A DNA stretch of 64,000 nucleotides from Caballeronia sordidicola (GCF_000729995.1 NZ_JNFG01000201.1:282342-346341); one strand, 5' to 3'; shown: positions 7,423 through 16,686, numbered from the stretch's first letter. The notes: generated by a model not told the origin, from the sequence alone. Made by a program: numbers and translations.

Positions 7423-8328
7423 TTATAACGTCGGCAAAACCGGCCGGGTTTCAATCGAACGCTTGATCAACGCCTCCACCGCGAGACGTTCGTCGCCTGC
7501 CAGCGGCAAGCGCGGCGGCCGGACCGGTTCGGTGCCAAGGCCAACCATTGCCTCGGCCAGCTTGATGTTCTGCACCAGCTTGGCCGAGACGTCGAGCGCA
7601 AGCAGCGGCGCAAACCAGCGGTAGATCGTGCGGGCTTCTTCCAGGCGGCCCGCCTTGAGGAGCCTGAAGATCGCCACGGTCTCGTCGGGAAACGCGCAAA
7701 CCAGCCCGGCAACCCAGCCGTGCGCGCCCATCAGGCAGGCTTCCATCGCGAGGTTATCGACGCCGCAAAAAAGTGCGTAGCGGTCCCCGACCGCGTTGAT
7801 CAGATCTGTGAAGCGGCGTACATCGCCGGCCGATTCCTTGATCGCAACGAGCTTCTTTTCATCGGCGAGTTCGGCGAACATGTCCGGTGTCACATCAACG
7901 CCGTATGCGAGCGGGTTGTTGTAGACCATGATTGGCAGCGGACTCGCACTGGCGACCACGCGGAAGTGGTTGAGCGTCTCGCGCCGGTCCGATAAATAAC
8001 GCAAACCCGGCAGCACCATGTAACCGGCCGCGCCGTGCTTGACGCCGAGTTCGGCCTGCCGGCAACCGTCGAGCGTGCTGTTTTCCGCAATCGTCAGCAA
8101 CACGGGCACGCGTCCCTGGGCGGCATCGACGCCGATGTCCAGCACGTCGAGCTTCTCGTCGAGCGAGAGCGTGGACGCCTCGCCAAGCGATCCGCAGACG
8201 ATGATGCCGTCGACCCCGGCCGCGATCTGTGCCTCGATATTCTTCTTGGTCCAAGCGCGGTCTATGCTGAAATCCGCATTGAACTTGGTCGTGACGGCGG
8301 GCATTACGCCTTCCCAGATATGCGCCAT
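7423..8328 (-). CDS. DapA-family protein, probable 1-pyrroline-4-hydroxy-2-carboxylate deaminase
   Basis: This 301-residue cytoplasmic TIM-barrel protein belongs to the dihydrodipicolinate synthase/N-acetylneuraminate lyase family. It has the GSLGEASTLS loop (family GTTGE), VYNNP with the catalytic tyrosine region, and the Schiff-base lysine in VAIKESAGD. Divergent from it is a 4-hydroxyproline epimerase gene followed by a PAS-AraC regulator. In Burkholderia and Pseudomonas this arrangement belongs to trans-4-hydroxy-L-proline degradation, where the DapA homologue converts pyrroline-4-hydroxy-2-carboxylate to alpha-ketoglutarate semialdehyde. The D-hydroxyproline oxidase is not in the window, so the assignment rests on context. 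Confidence 0.8.
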   Translation of the reverse strand: MAHIWEGVMPAVTTKFNADFSIDRAWTKKNIEAQIAAGVDGIIVCGSLGEASTLSLDEKLDVLDIGVDAAQGRVPVLLTIAENSTLDGCRQAELGVKHGAAGYMVLPGLRYLSDRRETLNHFRVVASASPLPIMVYNNPLAYGVDVTPDMFAELADEKKLVAIKESAGDVRRFTDLINAVGDRYALFCGVDNLAMEACLMGAHGWVAGLVCAFPDETVAIFRLLKAGRLEEARTIYRWFAPLLALDVSAKLVQNIKLAEAMVGLGTEPVRPPRLPLAGDERLAVEALIKRSIETRPVLPTL

Positions 8329-8409
8329 GGCGGCTCTCCTAAAAGTGATCGGTTGAGTGCAGTCTAAGCATTGCAGAATGGGCCGTCTTGCATGTTGCGC
8401 GCAATTGCG

Positions 8410-8423
8410 ATGCCGATTTCAGC
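8410..8423. promoter_or_regulatory. Candidate operator, half-conserved copy
   Basis: ATGCCGATTTCAGC repeats most of the perfect palindrome at 8522-8537 in the opposite orientation; 12 bases (GATGCCGATTTC) are identical. It lies nearer the DapA-family gene, so the two copies flank the divergent promoters. Confidence 0.5.
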
Positions 8424-8521
8424 ACAAGTGCTCTCGCTTGAGCTTCGCTTGTCTATAGCGAAATCACGCCATGGGCCTAAGTCTTCTCAGTGCTCAGTGA
8501 CTTATGGAAACGTTAGGCTCT

Positions 8522-8537
8522 ATGCCGAAATCGGCAT
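8522..8537. promoter_or_regulatory. Candidate operator, perfect palindrome
   Basis: ATGCCGA-AA-TCGGCAT is a perfect 7-bp inverted repeat 55 bp upstream of the epimerase start. With the related copy at 8410-8423 it is a good candidate site for the PAS-AraC regulator encoded at 9752. Confidence 0.55.
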
Positions 8538-8592
8538 CAAATTCGATGAGCGCCACCAAGACGGGTCGCGTCCGAATTTCTACGATGTCAGC

Positions 8593-9546
8593 ATGAAAAT
8601 CCTACACTTCATCGATTCCCACACGGGGGGCGAACCCACTCGTCTCGTCACATCGGGCGGACCGGATCTGGGCGACGGCAGCTTGGCCGAGCGCCTGGAA
8701 AACCTCCGCACGAAACACGACGACTGGCGCTCGGGCGTGGTCACCGAACCACGCGGTTCGGACGTGATCGTAGGGGCGTTGTTGTGCCAGCCGGATGAAC
8801 CGGCGTGTGCGGCGGCGGTCATTTTCTTCAATAACGTCGGCTATCTCGGCATGTGCGGCCACGGCACGATCGGGCTGATCGTGTCTCTTGCTCACATGGG
8901 GAAGATTCAGCCGGGTTTACACCGGATCCAGACGCCCGCGGGTGTTGTCGAGGCTACGCTGCATCAGGACGGCAGCGTGAGCGTGCGTAACGTGCCGGCG
9001 TATCGATACCGGCAAGCGGTTCGCGTGAATGTGGACGGGTACGGGCCACTGACGGGCGATATCGCCTGGGGCGGCAACTGGTTTTTTCTCGTAGCCGATC
9101 ATGGCCAGGATCTCGTTGCAACGAATCTGACTCGACTGACGGTATTCACAGACGCCATTCGTGACGCATTGCAGGCGCAAGGCATTACCGGCGCGGACGC
9201 CGCGATGATCGACCACATTGAATTGTTCGCGGACTCGCCGCGCGCGGGTATCAATAGCCGCAATTTCGTCCTGTGTCCCGGTAGCGCCTACGACCGTTCG
9301 CCGTGCGGCACTGGCACAAGCGCGAAAGTCGCGTGTCTTGCCGCCGACAATAAACTGGCCGAAGGCGAGGTGTGGCGGCAGGAAAGCATCATTGGCAGCG
9401 TGTTCGAGGCAAGCTACCGGCGCTCGGGCGAACTCGCGGGCGAGGCGGTGATCCCGACCATCACCGGACACGCGCACATCATGGCCGAAGGCCGACTCTG
9501 CTTCGACAGCACAGACCCGTTCGCCTGGGGTATTCCGGCGGCCTGA
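8593..9546 (+). CDS. 4-hydroxyproline 2-epimerase
   Basis: This 317-residue enzyme interconverts trans-4-hydroxy-L-proline and cis-4-hydroxy-D-proline without a cofactor. It has both catalytic cysteines of the proline racemase family: Cys88 in MCGHGTIG and Cys238 in SPCGTGTSAK. A cysteine at the first site separates it from trans-3-hydroxyproline dehydratases. The substrate loop IDSHTGGEPTR opens the protein. The frame is open from 8371, but the conserved MKILHFIDSHTGGE start at 8593 is the right one. It is divergent from the DapA-family gene and followed by its probable regulator. Confidence 0.92.
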   Translation: MKILHFIDSHTGGEPTRLVTSGGPDLGDGSLAERLENLRTKHDDWRSGVVTEPRGSDVIVGALLCQPDEPACAAAVIFFNNVGYLGMCGHGTIGLIVSLAHMGKIQPGLHRIQTPAGVVEATLHQDGSVSVRNVPAYRYRQAVRVNVDGYGPLTGDIAWGGNWFFLVADHGQDLVATNLTRLTVFTDAIRDALQAQGITGADAAMIDHIELFADSPRAGINSRNFVLCPGSAYDRSPCGTGTSAKVACLAADNKLAEGEVWRQESIIGSVFEASYRRSGELAGEAVIPTITGHAHIMAEGRLCFDSTDPFAWGIPAA

Positions 9547-9751
9547 GGGCGGGACAAAAAGAAGTTGTCAGTCCCGGTCCGTGCAACACGCTCTCCTTGT
9601 TCTCTTTGCCCAAACCTCCCTGTCGTCAACACCAATTTTGACGGACGCCTCTCGCCTCTATAATCGGGCGCATCGAGGTGCGCGCTCCATCCACGCGGCG
9701 TATGTGGCATGGGCGGCACTTGCGGACCCCGACGACGCCAGCGAGACGCGA

Positions 9752-10618
9752 ATGACCATTACGACGGACCGTCCGGCGCAGGCTGAACCCGAACACGGTA
9801 TCGCACCACCCGGCTTGCACGCGACGCTTGCCGCCCCTGCGGGCGCGGCTACGCTCGAGGCCATGCTGCAGCATTTCAGGCTGCTCGAACCGGTCTTCGA
9901 CGCGATGCCCGATATCGTTTTCTTCGTGAAGGACGCGCAGGCGCGTTACGCCCTCGTGAACCGTGCGCTGGCTTCGCGCTGCGGCCTGAAGGACAAGCAG
10001 GGGCTGCTTGGCAAGAGGGCGGAAGAAGTCTTTCCGCAACGCTTTGGCCGCATTTATACGGCGCAGGACCAGTCGATCATTGCGCAGGGCAACCCGATGA
10101 TCGACCAGCTCGAACTGCATCTGTACCCGGCGCGCCAACCGGGCTGGTGCATGACGTCCAAGCAGCCGCTCCACGATGCACACGGCACGGTCGTCGGCCT
10201 GGCCGGTATCTCGCGCGACCTGCAGGCGGACGAAGGGACGCATCCGGCTTACAGCCGGCTCGCAGCCGTCGTCCAGCATATCCAGAGCAACTTCGTGCAG
10301 CCGCTGAACATGCCGCATCTGGCGTCGATGGCGAACATGTCGATTGCCCAGCTCGAGCGTTATTTCCACAAGGTCTTTCATCTGACACCGCGTCAGGTGT
10401 TGCTCAAGACGCGGCTCGATGCGGCTACGGCGCTGCTTGTCACACACGACAAGGTCACCGACGTAGCGGCGCTATGCGGCTACACCGATCACAGTGCGTT
10501 CACGCGGCAGTTCAAGGCGACGGTAGGCCTGACGCCGACCGAATATCGCGCGCTGTTGCGCTCGCATCATGTGGTAGCGCATACCTCGACACATGCCGCA
10601 GCCAAGCTTTCACTGTGA
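9752..10618 (+). CDS. PAS-domain AraC-family transcriptional regulator
   Basis: This 288-residue regulator has an N-terminal PAS sensor (about residues 40-160, with LEPVFDAMPDIVFFVKDAQARY written here only in part: MPDIVFFVKDAQARY) and a C-terminal AraC DNA-binding domain with two helix-turn-helix motifs (about 180-278: MPHLASMANMSIAQLERYFHK, shortened to SMANMSIAQLERYFHK, and CGYTDHSAFTRQFKATVGLTP). The ATG at 9752 is used; the frame is open from 9581 but the extra residues are not protein-like, and the ribosome-binding site is weak. Its place directly after the epimerase suggests it senses hydroxyproline or a metabolite and activates the divergent catabolic genes. The palindromes at 8410 and 8522 are candidate targets. 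Confidence 0.85.
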   Translation: MTITTDRPAQAEPEHGIAPPGLHATLAAPAGAATLEAMLQHFRLLEPVFDAMPDIVFFVKDAQARYALVNRALASRCGLKDKQGLLGKRAEEVFPQRFGRIYTAQDQSIIAQGNPMIDQLELHLYPARQPGWCMTSKQPLHDAHGTVVGLAGISRDLQADEGTHPAYSRLAAVVQHIQSNFVQPLNMPHLASMANMSIAQLERYFHKVFHLTPRQVLLKTRLDAATALLVTHDKVTDVAALCGYTDHSAFTRQFKATVGLTPTEYRALLRSHHVVAHTSTHAAAKLSL

Positions 10619-10756
10619 TGATTTGCGTTCGCGGCCGCATCGATAAGTCTGAACTTTCAAAACGTCATACCGGGTAAAAAATTACCTGCGTTGGGCCGGC
10701 TCGCGTTCGATCCACGCTTGCACGCAGCGCTGCCATGAACCCATTAGGGTTTGCGC

Positions 10757-10779
10757 AAAGCCCCACGAAGCGGGGCTTT
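10757..10779. terminator. Rho-independent terminator
   Basis: AAAGCCCC and GGGGCTTT pair around a 7-base loop, giving a hairpin with T-runs on both sides, so it can work in both directions. It ends the AraC-regulator unit. The remainder of 10619-11025 holds no convincing gene; frames there lack ribosome-binding sites and protein-like composition. Confidence 0.75.
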
Positions 10780-11025
10780 CGCCGTGGTTTCTCATGCAGT
10801 TCCTGCGCTCGGTCTGTTTTTTGCTGCTAGCTTGAGCGACCACGCAATGAGGCATACTGCGGCCGTTGAAATTTTTAATCCGCGCGACGTTCGACACCGG
10901 CGCGCGCGGCAGATCACACGGTGCCGCATGGATCGCATGCCGTCGTGCCGCAAGGTCCGCAGTGAGTGAGACGCGAGGGCCGCGACATCGGCACCGGAAT
11001 CCAGTTTGGGCTGTTAGAAAAGATA

Positions 11026-11439
11026 ATGATGAATGAAGTAGCGAGACTGGGACATACCAGGATTGTGCTGATCGAAGATGACCTTGAGAGCCGCGAATCA
11101 CTGCGAATGCTGCTGGAAGAGGAAGGTGCGGAAGTGTTTGCTGTGGCGGACGCCGAAGAGGGCGCCGAGACGGTCATCCGCGAGTTGCCCGACGCTGTCA
11201 TCTGCGACATCGACCTGCCGATGATGGATGGTTTTTACCTGATCCAGCGCCTGCGAGACCATGAGATTCGTGGCAACCTGACGCCGTCGATAGCGATTGC
11301 CCTGACAGGCCACGACGGAGACGAATACCGCTTGCGAAGTATTGGCGAAGGGTTTCAGCACTTCATGACAAAACCCGCGCACCCCGATGCGCTCGTGACG
11401 CTGATCCAGCAGTCTCTTAGTTCGCGCGTGCTGTCCTAG
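11026..11439 (+). CDS. CheY-like single-domain response regulator
   Basis: This 137-residue protein is a receiver domain without an output domain. It has the acidic pair in VLIEDD, the phospho-acceptor in AVICDIDLPMMDG (about residue 64), the Thr in ALTGHD and the lysine in FMTKPAHP. It probably works through protein contacts, for example as a phosphate relay partner or by acting on a kinase or motor. I use the ATG at 11026; ATG ATG are adjacent and the upstream AGAAAAG is a weak site. No cognate kinase is next to it. A strong terminator follows 28 bp after the stop. Confidence 0.88.
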   Translation: MMNEVARLGHTRIVLIEDDLESRESLRMLLEEEGAEVFAVADAEEGAETVIRELPDAVICDIDLPMMDGFYLIQRLRDHEIRGNLTPSIAIALTGHDGDEYRLRSIGEGFQHFMTKPAHPDALVTLIQQSLSSRVLS

Positions 11440-11466
11440 CGTCCTATCGGCACGCGGCCGGCCCGC

Positions 11467-11494
11467 ACTCGCAGGACCCCAGCGTCCTGCGAGT
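11467..11494. terminator. Bidirectional terminator
   Basis: ACTCGCAGGAC and GTCCTGCGAGT form a perfect 11-bp stem with a 6-base loop, midway between the CheY-like gene (+) and the small membrane-protein gene (-), so it can serve both. Confidence 0.7.
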
Positions 11495-11513
11495 CCTTCA
11501 CGCGATGACGGTC

Positions 11514-11684
11514 TTATGACCGGTCGCGGTTGCGCGCGCGAGTGGCGCCGGTGATCACCGCAATGCCCAGCAAGATCACGTCGACAATCAAGATGGTGTG
11601 CTGCGACACGTGCATGGCGACCAGCGCCCATGACACGCCGCCGATCAGGATCAGCCAGCCCAACAGATAAATAACCAGGGTCAT
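11514..11684 (-). CDS. Small two-helix membrane protein
   Basis: This 56-residue protein of unknown function has two membrane helices (MTLVIYLLGWLILIGGVSWA and TILIVDVILLGIAVITGA) joined by a short HVSQH turn, with a basic tail RARNRDRS. The ATG at 11684 has AAAGGA 7 bases upstream, which fixes the start; a longer frame upstream is not protein-like. It stands alone and is divergent from the glutathione transferase gene. Confidence 0.75.
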   Translation of the reverse strand: MTLVIYLLGWLILIGGVSWALVAMHVSQHTILIVDVILLGIAVITGATRARNRDRS

Positions 11685-11936
11685 TGAATTGTCCTTTTGC
11701 TTTGTTTTGATCTGGAAACAGGGGGAAAAGCAGGGAACGACAGCCCTTGTCCGATCATGCCCGTCGCACAAAGCGGGCCTCGCCTCATGAATTCGACACT
11801 AAACCGAGGAAACGCTCGGTGCGAATGTGAGCGCCCCGTGAACGCCCCGCGAACGCCCGTACGCAGCCATGTTGTATTCTTGGCGCGTTTGTGCCCGGAC
11901 TTCAACCCTGGATTTAAACTTCTACGGCAATCCTCC

Positions 11937-12608
11937 ATGCTCATTGTTCATCACCTCAACAATTCCCGTTCACAACGTGTGCTCTGGATGCTGGAAGAAT
12001 TGGGCGTCGAATATGAAATCAAGCGTTATCAGCGAGACCCCAACACCATGCTTGCGCCGCCCGAGTTACGCGCTGTGCATCCGCTAGGCAAGTCACCGGT
12101 CATCACGGACGACGGCCAGACGATCGCCGAGTCGGGTGCGATCATCGAGTACCTGAACGAGCGTTATGGGCAAGGACGCTTTGCACCCCCGCACGGGACC
12201 ACGCCTGAACGCATTCGCTACAACTACTGGATGCACTACGCCGAAGGCTCCGCCATGCCGCCGCTGTTGCTCAAGCTGGTGGCGCTGCGGATCGGCAGCG
12301 CGCCCATGCCGTTCTTCGTCAAGCCTATCGCGCGCCGGATCGCGCAGACCATGCAGGACAGTTTCATCGACCCGCAATTGAAACTGCACTTCGGCTTCAT
12401 CGAGAGCGAGCTGTCGAAGTCCGAATGGTTCGCGGGCGACGCCTTCAGCGCCGCCGACGTGCAAATGAGCTTCCCGCTCGAAGCCGGAACCCAGCGTGCG
12501 GGCGCGAAGAAGCTTCCCCACGTAGCGGCTTTCATCAAGCGGATTCACGAGCGTCCGGCCTATCAGCGAGCGTTGCAGCGTGGCGGAAAATACGATTTTG
12601 CGGACTGA
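11937..12608 (+). CDS. Glutathione S-transferase family protein
   Basis: This 223-residue cytoplasmic protein has an N-terminal thioredoxin-like domain (MLIVHHLNNSRSQRVLWML, with Ser10 in the position that activates glutathione) and the glutathione-binding motif ESGAIIEYL near residue 66. An all-helical C-terminal domain follows, with FAGDAFSAADVQMSFPL near residue 165 (N-capping box). The frame is open from 11697, but homology begins at MLIVHH. The substrate is not deducible. It stands alone between the small membrane-protein gene and the NERD-helicase gene. Confidence 0.9.
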   Translation: MLIVHHLNNSRSQRVLWMLEELGVEYEIKRYQRDPNTMLAPPELRAVHPLGKSPVITDDGQTIAESGAIIEYLNERYGQGRFAPPHGTTPERIRYNYWMHYAEGSAMPPLLLKLVALRIGSAPMPFFVKPIARRIAQTMQDSFIDPQLKLHFGFIESELSKSEWFAGDAFSAADVQMSFPLEAGTQRAGAKKLPHVAAFIKRIHERPAYQRALQRGGKYDFAD

Positions 12609-12737
12609 CCCGGGACGGCCGCGCGGCTTGCGTACAATGGCCGCTGGTTTCCCGGATCCGGCTTGAGTTCAGCTTGAATCAGGCTTCATTCAGGCACTTT
12701 CCGGCACTCATACGCACTTAGGCAACGAAGGCGAAGC

Positions 12738-14375
12738 ATGGCTCGAATCGTCCCCGACGACTGGAAGAATATGGCAGCGACCGGCGCCGCCGTGCGTGAA
12801 CTCGACACGCTCGCGCTGCTCGCAAAACTCCCCGATGACTACACCGTGTATCACGGTGTTCACTGGACCCGCATCAACGAAGGTTTTTCGGTGTTCGGCG
12901 AAGCGGACTTCGTGGTGGTCGCGCCGTCGGGCCGGGTGCTGGTCATCGAACAGAAAGCGGGGTTCCTGCGCGAGACCCCCGCGGGCCTGATGAAGGTCTA
13001 CATGCAGAAGGAGCGTAACGTCGCCATCCAGCTTGCACGCACGCTCGAGAACCTGCACCGGCGCTTCACCGCCGCATTCGGCGCGGGCACCTACCGGATT
13101 GAAGAGCTGCTGTATTGCCCCGATTACACGGTGAAAGACGCGTCCATTGCAGGCGTGCCCGAAGCGCGCATTGTCGATGCCAGCCGCAAGTCGAAGCTGC
13201 CATCGGTCGTGCTGGATATCCTGCCGCCCAATGAGCCGCGTTTCGAGGCGTCCGCGCGGATCCACCACTTTCTCTCCGACGAACTCGCCCTCACGCCCGA
13301 TACCAACGCGCTGGTCGGTCAGGCCGACATGCTCGTCACCCGGCTCTCGGGAGGCCTCGCCACGTGGGCACGGCGGCTCGAATTCCAGCCGTTCAGGCTG
13401 CGTGTGATCGGCACCGCCGGCTCGGGCAAGACGCAACTGGCGGTGCAGGTGATGCGTGATGCGGTGGCGAAGGGCCGCAGCGTGATGTACGTGTGCTTCA
13501 ACCGGCCGCTCGCGGACCACATCCGTCTGGTCGCGCCGCCCGAAGCGCGCATAGCCAATTATCACCAGCTCAGCGCAAGCGTGACGCGCGATGCCGGGAT
13601 TCCGCCAGACTTCAGCCAGCCGAACGTATTCGCTACGCTGGAGGAGCGTTTCGCCAACGTGGAGATTGCGGGGCACTGGAAGTTCGACGTATTGATTGTC
13701 GATGAAGGCCAGGATTTCCAGGCGCCCTGGGTGGATGCGCTCACGCGTTTGCTTGCGCCAGACGGCGCATGGTGGTGGCTCGAAGACCCGATGCAGAACC
13801 TGTATTTCCGCGACCCCGTGCCGCTGCCCGGCTGGACCACGTTGCGCGAGACCACGAACTATCGCAGTCCGCGCGACTTGCTGGCGTACATCCGGCGGAT
13901 CGTCGGACCCGACGTGCGGCTCGATGCGGGCAGTCCGTTCGATGGTTCCGAAGTCAGTCTCTCCACCTATGAAAACGGCCATCCCGACGAAGTGATCGAG
14001 GCGACTAAGCGAGCGATCACTCAGGCGCTGGCGCTCGGCTACCGGAAGCAGGACATTGCGGTGTTGTCCTTTCGCGGACGCGAAGGCTCGGTGCTGACAT
14101 CGGTCGACCAGCTCGGGCCGCATCGCTTGCGCAGCTTCACGGGGAGTTACGATTTGTTCGGGAATCCGGAATATCGGGAGGGTGACGTGCTGCTCGAATC
14201 GATCTACCGGTTCAAAGGGCAATCGGCGCCGTGCGTGATCCTGACCGAAGTCGATTTCGACACTTTCGACGAACAGGTCGCGCGCAAATTCTTTGTCGGC
14301 GCGACGCGTGCCACCATGAAGCTGATCGTGGTGGCGTCCGAACGCGCGGCGCTCGCCTTTAACCAACAGCATTGA
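12738..14375 (+). CDS. NERD nuclease-domain superfamily 1 helicase
   Basis: This 545-residue protein combines an N-terminal NERD-type nuclease-like domain (GEADFVVV...VLVIEQKAG, residues about 53-77, keeping the D and E-x-K residues of the restriction-endonuclease fold) with a UvrD/Rep-type helicase. Walker A is GTAGSGKT (about 225-232) and Walker B is IVDEGQD (about 320-326). Motif III-like ARLEDPMQNLYF, a NYRSP motif and the C-terminal IYRFKGQS and FVGATRA motifs are also present. It probably acts on DNA ends in repair or defence. The next gene begins 8 bp after its stop, so the two may be co-transcribed with the signalling genes. Confidence 0.88.
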   Translation: MARIVPDDWKNMAATGAAVRELDTLALLAKLPDDYTVYHGVHWTRINEGFSVFGEADFVVVAPSGRVLVIEQKAGFLRETPAGLMKVYMQKERNVAIQLARTLENLHRRFTAAFGAGTYRIEELLYCPDYTVKDASIAGVPEARIVDASRKSKLPSVVLDILPPNEPRFEASARIHHFLSDELALTPDTNALVGQADMLVTRLSGGLATWARRLEFQPFRLRVIGTAGSGKTQLAVQVMRDAVAKGRSVMYVCFNRPLADHIRLVAPPEARIANYHQLSASVTRDAGIPPDFSQPNVFATLEERFANVEIAGHWKFDVLIVDEGQDFQAPWVDALTRLLAPDGAWWWLEDPMQNLYFRDPVPLPGWTTLRETTNYRSPRDLLAYIRRIVGPDVRLDAGSPFDGSEVSLSTYENGHPDEVIEATKRAITQALALGYRKQDIAVLSFRGREGSVLTSVDQLGPHRLRSFTGSYDLFGNPEYREGDVLLESIYRFKGQSAPCVILTEVDFDTFDEQVARKFFVGATRATMKLIVVASERAALAFNQQH

Positions 14376-14383
14376 CCGCCGCC

Positions 14384-14881
14384 ATGACACAGCCGCGCGT
14401 CTTGAGAACGCTGGCGGCTTCACTGCTCGCTCTGCTGCCCCTTGCGGCGAGCGCTGCTCCTTTGACGCTGGACGTGCAGGGGATGATCGGGCGCACCAAC
14501 GACGTGGACCATAGCGTCTATCACGTCAGCGAAGCCGAACTGCTGAAGCTGCCCGTCCATACGATTACGACCTCGACCACCTGGACGCCGAAATCCACCT
14601 TCTCCGGGCCGCTGCTGGGTGACGTGCTGAAGCTCGTGGACGCGCGCGCCGACGACATCGAACTGCGCACGATCGACGATTATTCCTACACGGTGAGCGC
14701 GAGGGAAGCCGAGCGTTACGGTGCCATTCTCGCGTACAGCATGAACGGCGTGCGCCTCACCGTCAGCAAATTTGGTCCGTTGTTCCTGATCTATCCGCGC
14801 GACGCGTATCCGTCCGAGCTGACCGGTTCGGCCGCGGAGGCGAAGTTCGTGTGGCAGATCAAAGGGATGGTCGTGAAATGA
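14384..14881 (+). CDS. Exported molybdopterin-fold protein without cysteine, signalling-associated
   Basis: This 165-residue protein has a Sec signal peptide (LAASLLALLPLAASAAP) and one domain resembling the sulfite oxidase molybdopterin-binding fold (LDVQGMIG, TTWTPKSTFSGPLLGDVLKL, YPRDAYPSEL). It has no cysteine at all, so it cannot supply the usual molybdenum ligand and is more likely a periplasmic sensor or structural partner. Its stop overlaps the start of a hybrid histidine kinase (ATGA). The ATG at 14384 is used; a TTG at 14372 overlapping the helicase stop is possible. The coupling suggests it delivers a periplasmic signal to the kinase. Confidence 0.8.
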   Translation: MTQPRVLRTLAASLLALLPLAASAAPLTLDVQGMIGRTNDVDHSVYHVSEAELLKLPVHTITTSTTWTPKSTFSGPLLGDVLKLVDARADDIELRTIDDYSYTVSAREAERYGAILAYSMNGVRLTVSKFGPLFLIYPRDAYPSELTGSAAEAKFVWQIKGMVVK

Positions 14882-16686
14882 TGCGTGCGGCGCTTGGCCG
14901 TTTCAAGGTTGCGATGCTGGTTGCGGCAGCTATCGCGCCGCCGCTTGGCGGCGTGGGCTATGTGTTGTATTCCGTCCTGCTGGCGAACCAGAGCACGCAG
15001 CAGCTCACCCTGCCGTACGACGGCTTCTACTGGGACGGTGCGCAATTCCAGATTGCGTACGGCCGCTTTGCAAACCAGATCCTCTTGTATCGGAGCGGAA
15101 TCGACGCCGATACCGACGAGATCCAGCTGCGGTTCGAAGTGCTTGAATCGAAGCTCGCCGTTGTCACCGCTTCTACCGCGATGCTCTCCGATCGCGGTTC
15201 CCTGCGAAACCGCCAACAGGAGATCCTGCGCCAGCTGGACGCGGCGCTCGAGTCTGTCGAACCCGATATTGATGCGGTGAAGAGGGACCGCGGGCGCACG
15301 CTGAAGATCATCGGCGTATTGCGGCAGAACCAGGATGCAGTGAACGAGCTGGCGAACGGACGCCGCGTGGTCGACGTGGCGGAGCGTGACTACATTGCAC
15401 GTGATTTCGTTTCGAAGCGGCGTTATCTGTTCGCAGCGGGCATGCTGCTCGCGCTGCTTTCCATGGTCGCCACTGCCATGCTGCTGCTCAACGGCTACCG
15501 GCGTTCACGGCTGATTCACCAGCAACGCGCAGCGCTCGAAGCGCAGCATCAGGCAACCCGCGCGGCGCGCGAAGCATCGCAGGCGAAGGACGCGTTCCTC
15601 GGCATGATCAGCCACGAGTTGCGCACGCCGTTGCATGCCATTGTGTCGTCGGTGGAACTGCTCGAACTGAACCTGCATAGCGAAAGCGATCGCAAGATCA
15701 TCCAGCGGCTCGAGACCGGTGCCCGCCATCTCGAGGCACAGATGCGCGACCTGACCGACTTCGCGCGGCTCGGCGCCGGCAAGCTTGAATTGCGGCTGAC
15801 AGTTTTCGATCCCATGGAACTGCTCGACTCCATCGTGGACGCGAATACGCCGGCGGCCGTGGCGAAGGGCCTGGCGTTGCGCGGGCAATTCGCGGGCGAG
15901 GCGGGTCTGGTGGAATCGGACCAGCACCGGCTGCGTCAGATCGTGACCAACCTGGTGACGAACGCCATCAAGTACACCGACGCCGGTTCGGTCGATGTAC
16001 GTTTCGAACGCTCGCTCGAACGGCTCGATATCTCGGTCGTCGACACCGGTCCCGGAATTGCGCGCGAGCAGTTGCCGCTCATCTTCAAGGAATTCACGCA
16101 ACTCGATTCATCGACCACCCGGCGTTTCGATGGCGCCGGCATGGGCCTCGCGGTCGTGCGCGGACTGGTCGAATTGCTGGGGGGCGTGGTCAACGTGTCG
16201 AGTGATGTCGGTCAGGGCGCGGCGTTCCGCGTGAGTTTGCCCGCTGCACCGGTGGCGCGAATGCCCGAGCGCGAGCGTGCGCCTGCGGACTTGCCGCCGT
16301 TGAAGAAAGCACGTGTGCTGGTGATCGACGACCACGATTCCATCCGCGAGTCGCTGACTGAAATGCTGGCGCACCTGGGTTATGCGAGCGTGGCCATGCC
16401 CGACGTGGACAGCGCGCTCGCGTGGCTCGAGAACAATCAGGCCGATGTGATACTCGCCGACCTGCACATGCCGGGCAAGGACGGGTACTCGTTCGTGAAT
16501 GAATACCGGGCAAGGCGGGCGGCGGGCGCGAGCTTGCCGGTGATCGCGGTGAGTGCCTACGCACCGGATCTGGTCGACCCTAGCGCCGCCATCCTGTTCT
16601 TCGATTACCTGCTAAAACCCGTGCGCTACGAAGTGCTGAAAAGCGCCTTGGCGCGGGCGCTATCGGCGACACGGCGGATACATTGA
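14878..16686 (+). CDS. Hybrid sensor histidine kinase
   Basis: This 602-residue inner-membrane kinase has one membrane helix near residues 11-32, a periplasmic helical sensor, and a second helix near 188-212. A dimerisation/phosphotransfer domain follows, with the phospho-histidine in SHELRTP (about 246). The ATPase domain has TNAIKYT, DTGPGI and GAGMGLAVV, and the C-terminal receiver has its acceptor aspartate in ILADLHMPGKDG (about 525). The tandem ATG ATG at 14878 overlaps the stop of the exported partner gene. The regulator at 16720 is convergent, 33 bp away. The signal is unknown; the cysteine-free exported protein is the best candidate co-sensor. Confidence 0.92.
   Translation: MMRAALGRFKVAMLVAAAIAPPLGGVGYVLYSVLLANQSTQQLTLPYDGFYWDGAQFQIAYGRFANQILLYRSGIDADTDEIQLRFEVLESKLAVVTASTAMLSDRGSLRNRQQEILRQLDAALESVEPDIDAVKRDRGRTLKIIGVLRQNQDAVNELANGRRVVDVAERDYIARDFVSKRRYLFAAGMLLALLSMVATAMLLLNGYRRSRLIHQQRAALEAQHQATRAAREASQAKDAFLGMISHELRTPLHAIVSSVELLELNLHSESDRKIIQRLETGARHLEAQMRDLTDFARLGAGKLELRLTVFDPMELLDSIVDANTPAAVAKGLALRGQFAGEAGLVESDQHRLRQIVTNLVTNAIKYTDAGSVDVRFERSLERLDISVVDTGPGIAREQLPLIFKEFTQLDSSTTRRFDGAGMGLAVVRGLVELLGGVVNVSSDVGQGAAFRVSLPAAPVARMPERERAPADLPPLKKARVLVIDDHDSIRESLTEMLAHLGYASVAMPDVDSALAWLENNQADVILADLHMPGKDGYSFVNEYRARRAAGASLPVIAVSAYAPDLVDPSAAILFFDYLLKPVRYEVLKSALARALSATRRIH

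Noticed and set aside
10682..11101. Possible 139-residue minus-strand gene before the CheY-like gene
   Set aside because: It spans a terminator hairpin, overlaps the CheY-like start and shows no recognisable segment.
12708..14423. 571-codon open frame on the minus strand, opposite the NERD-helicase gene
   Set aside because: It mirrors the helicase gene, has no recognisable domain and a composition rich in Arg, His and Gly, as expected for the antisense of a GC-rich gene. The helicase frame has clear Walker motifs.
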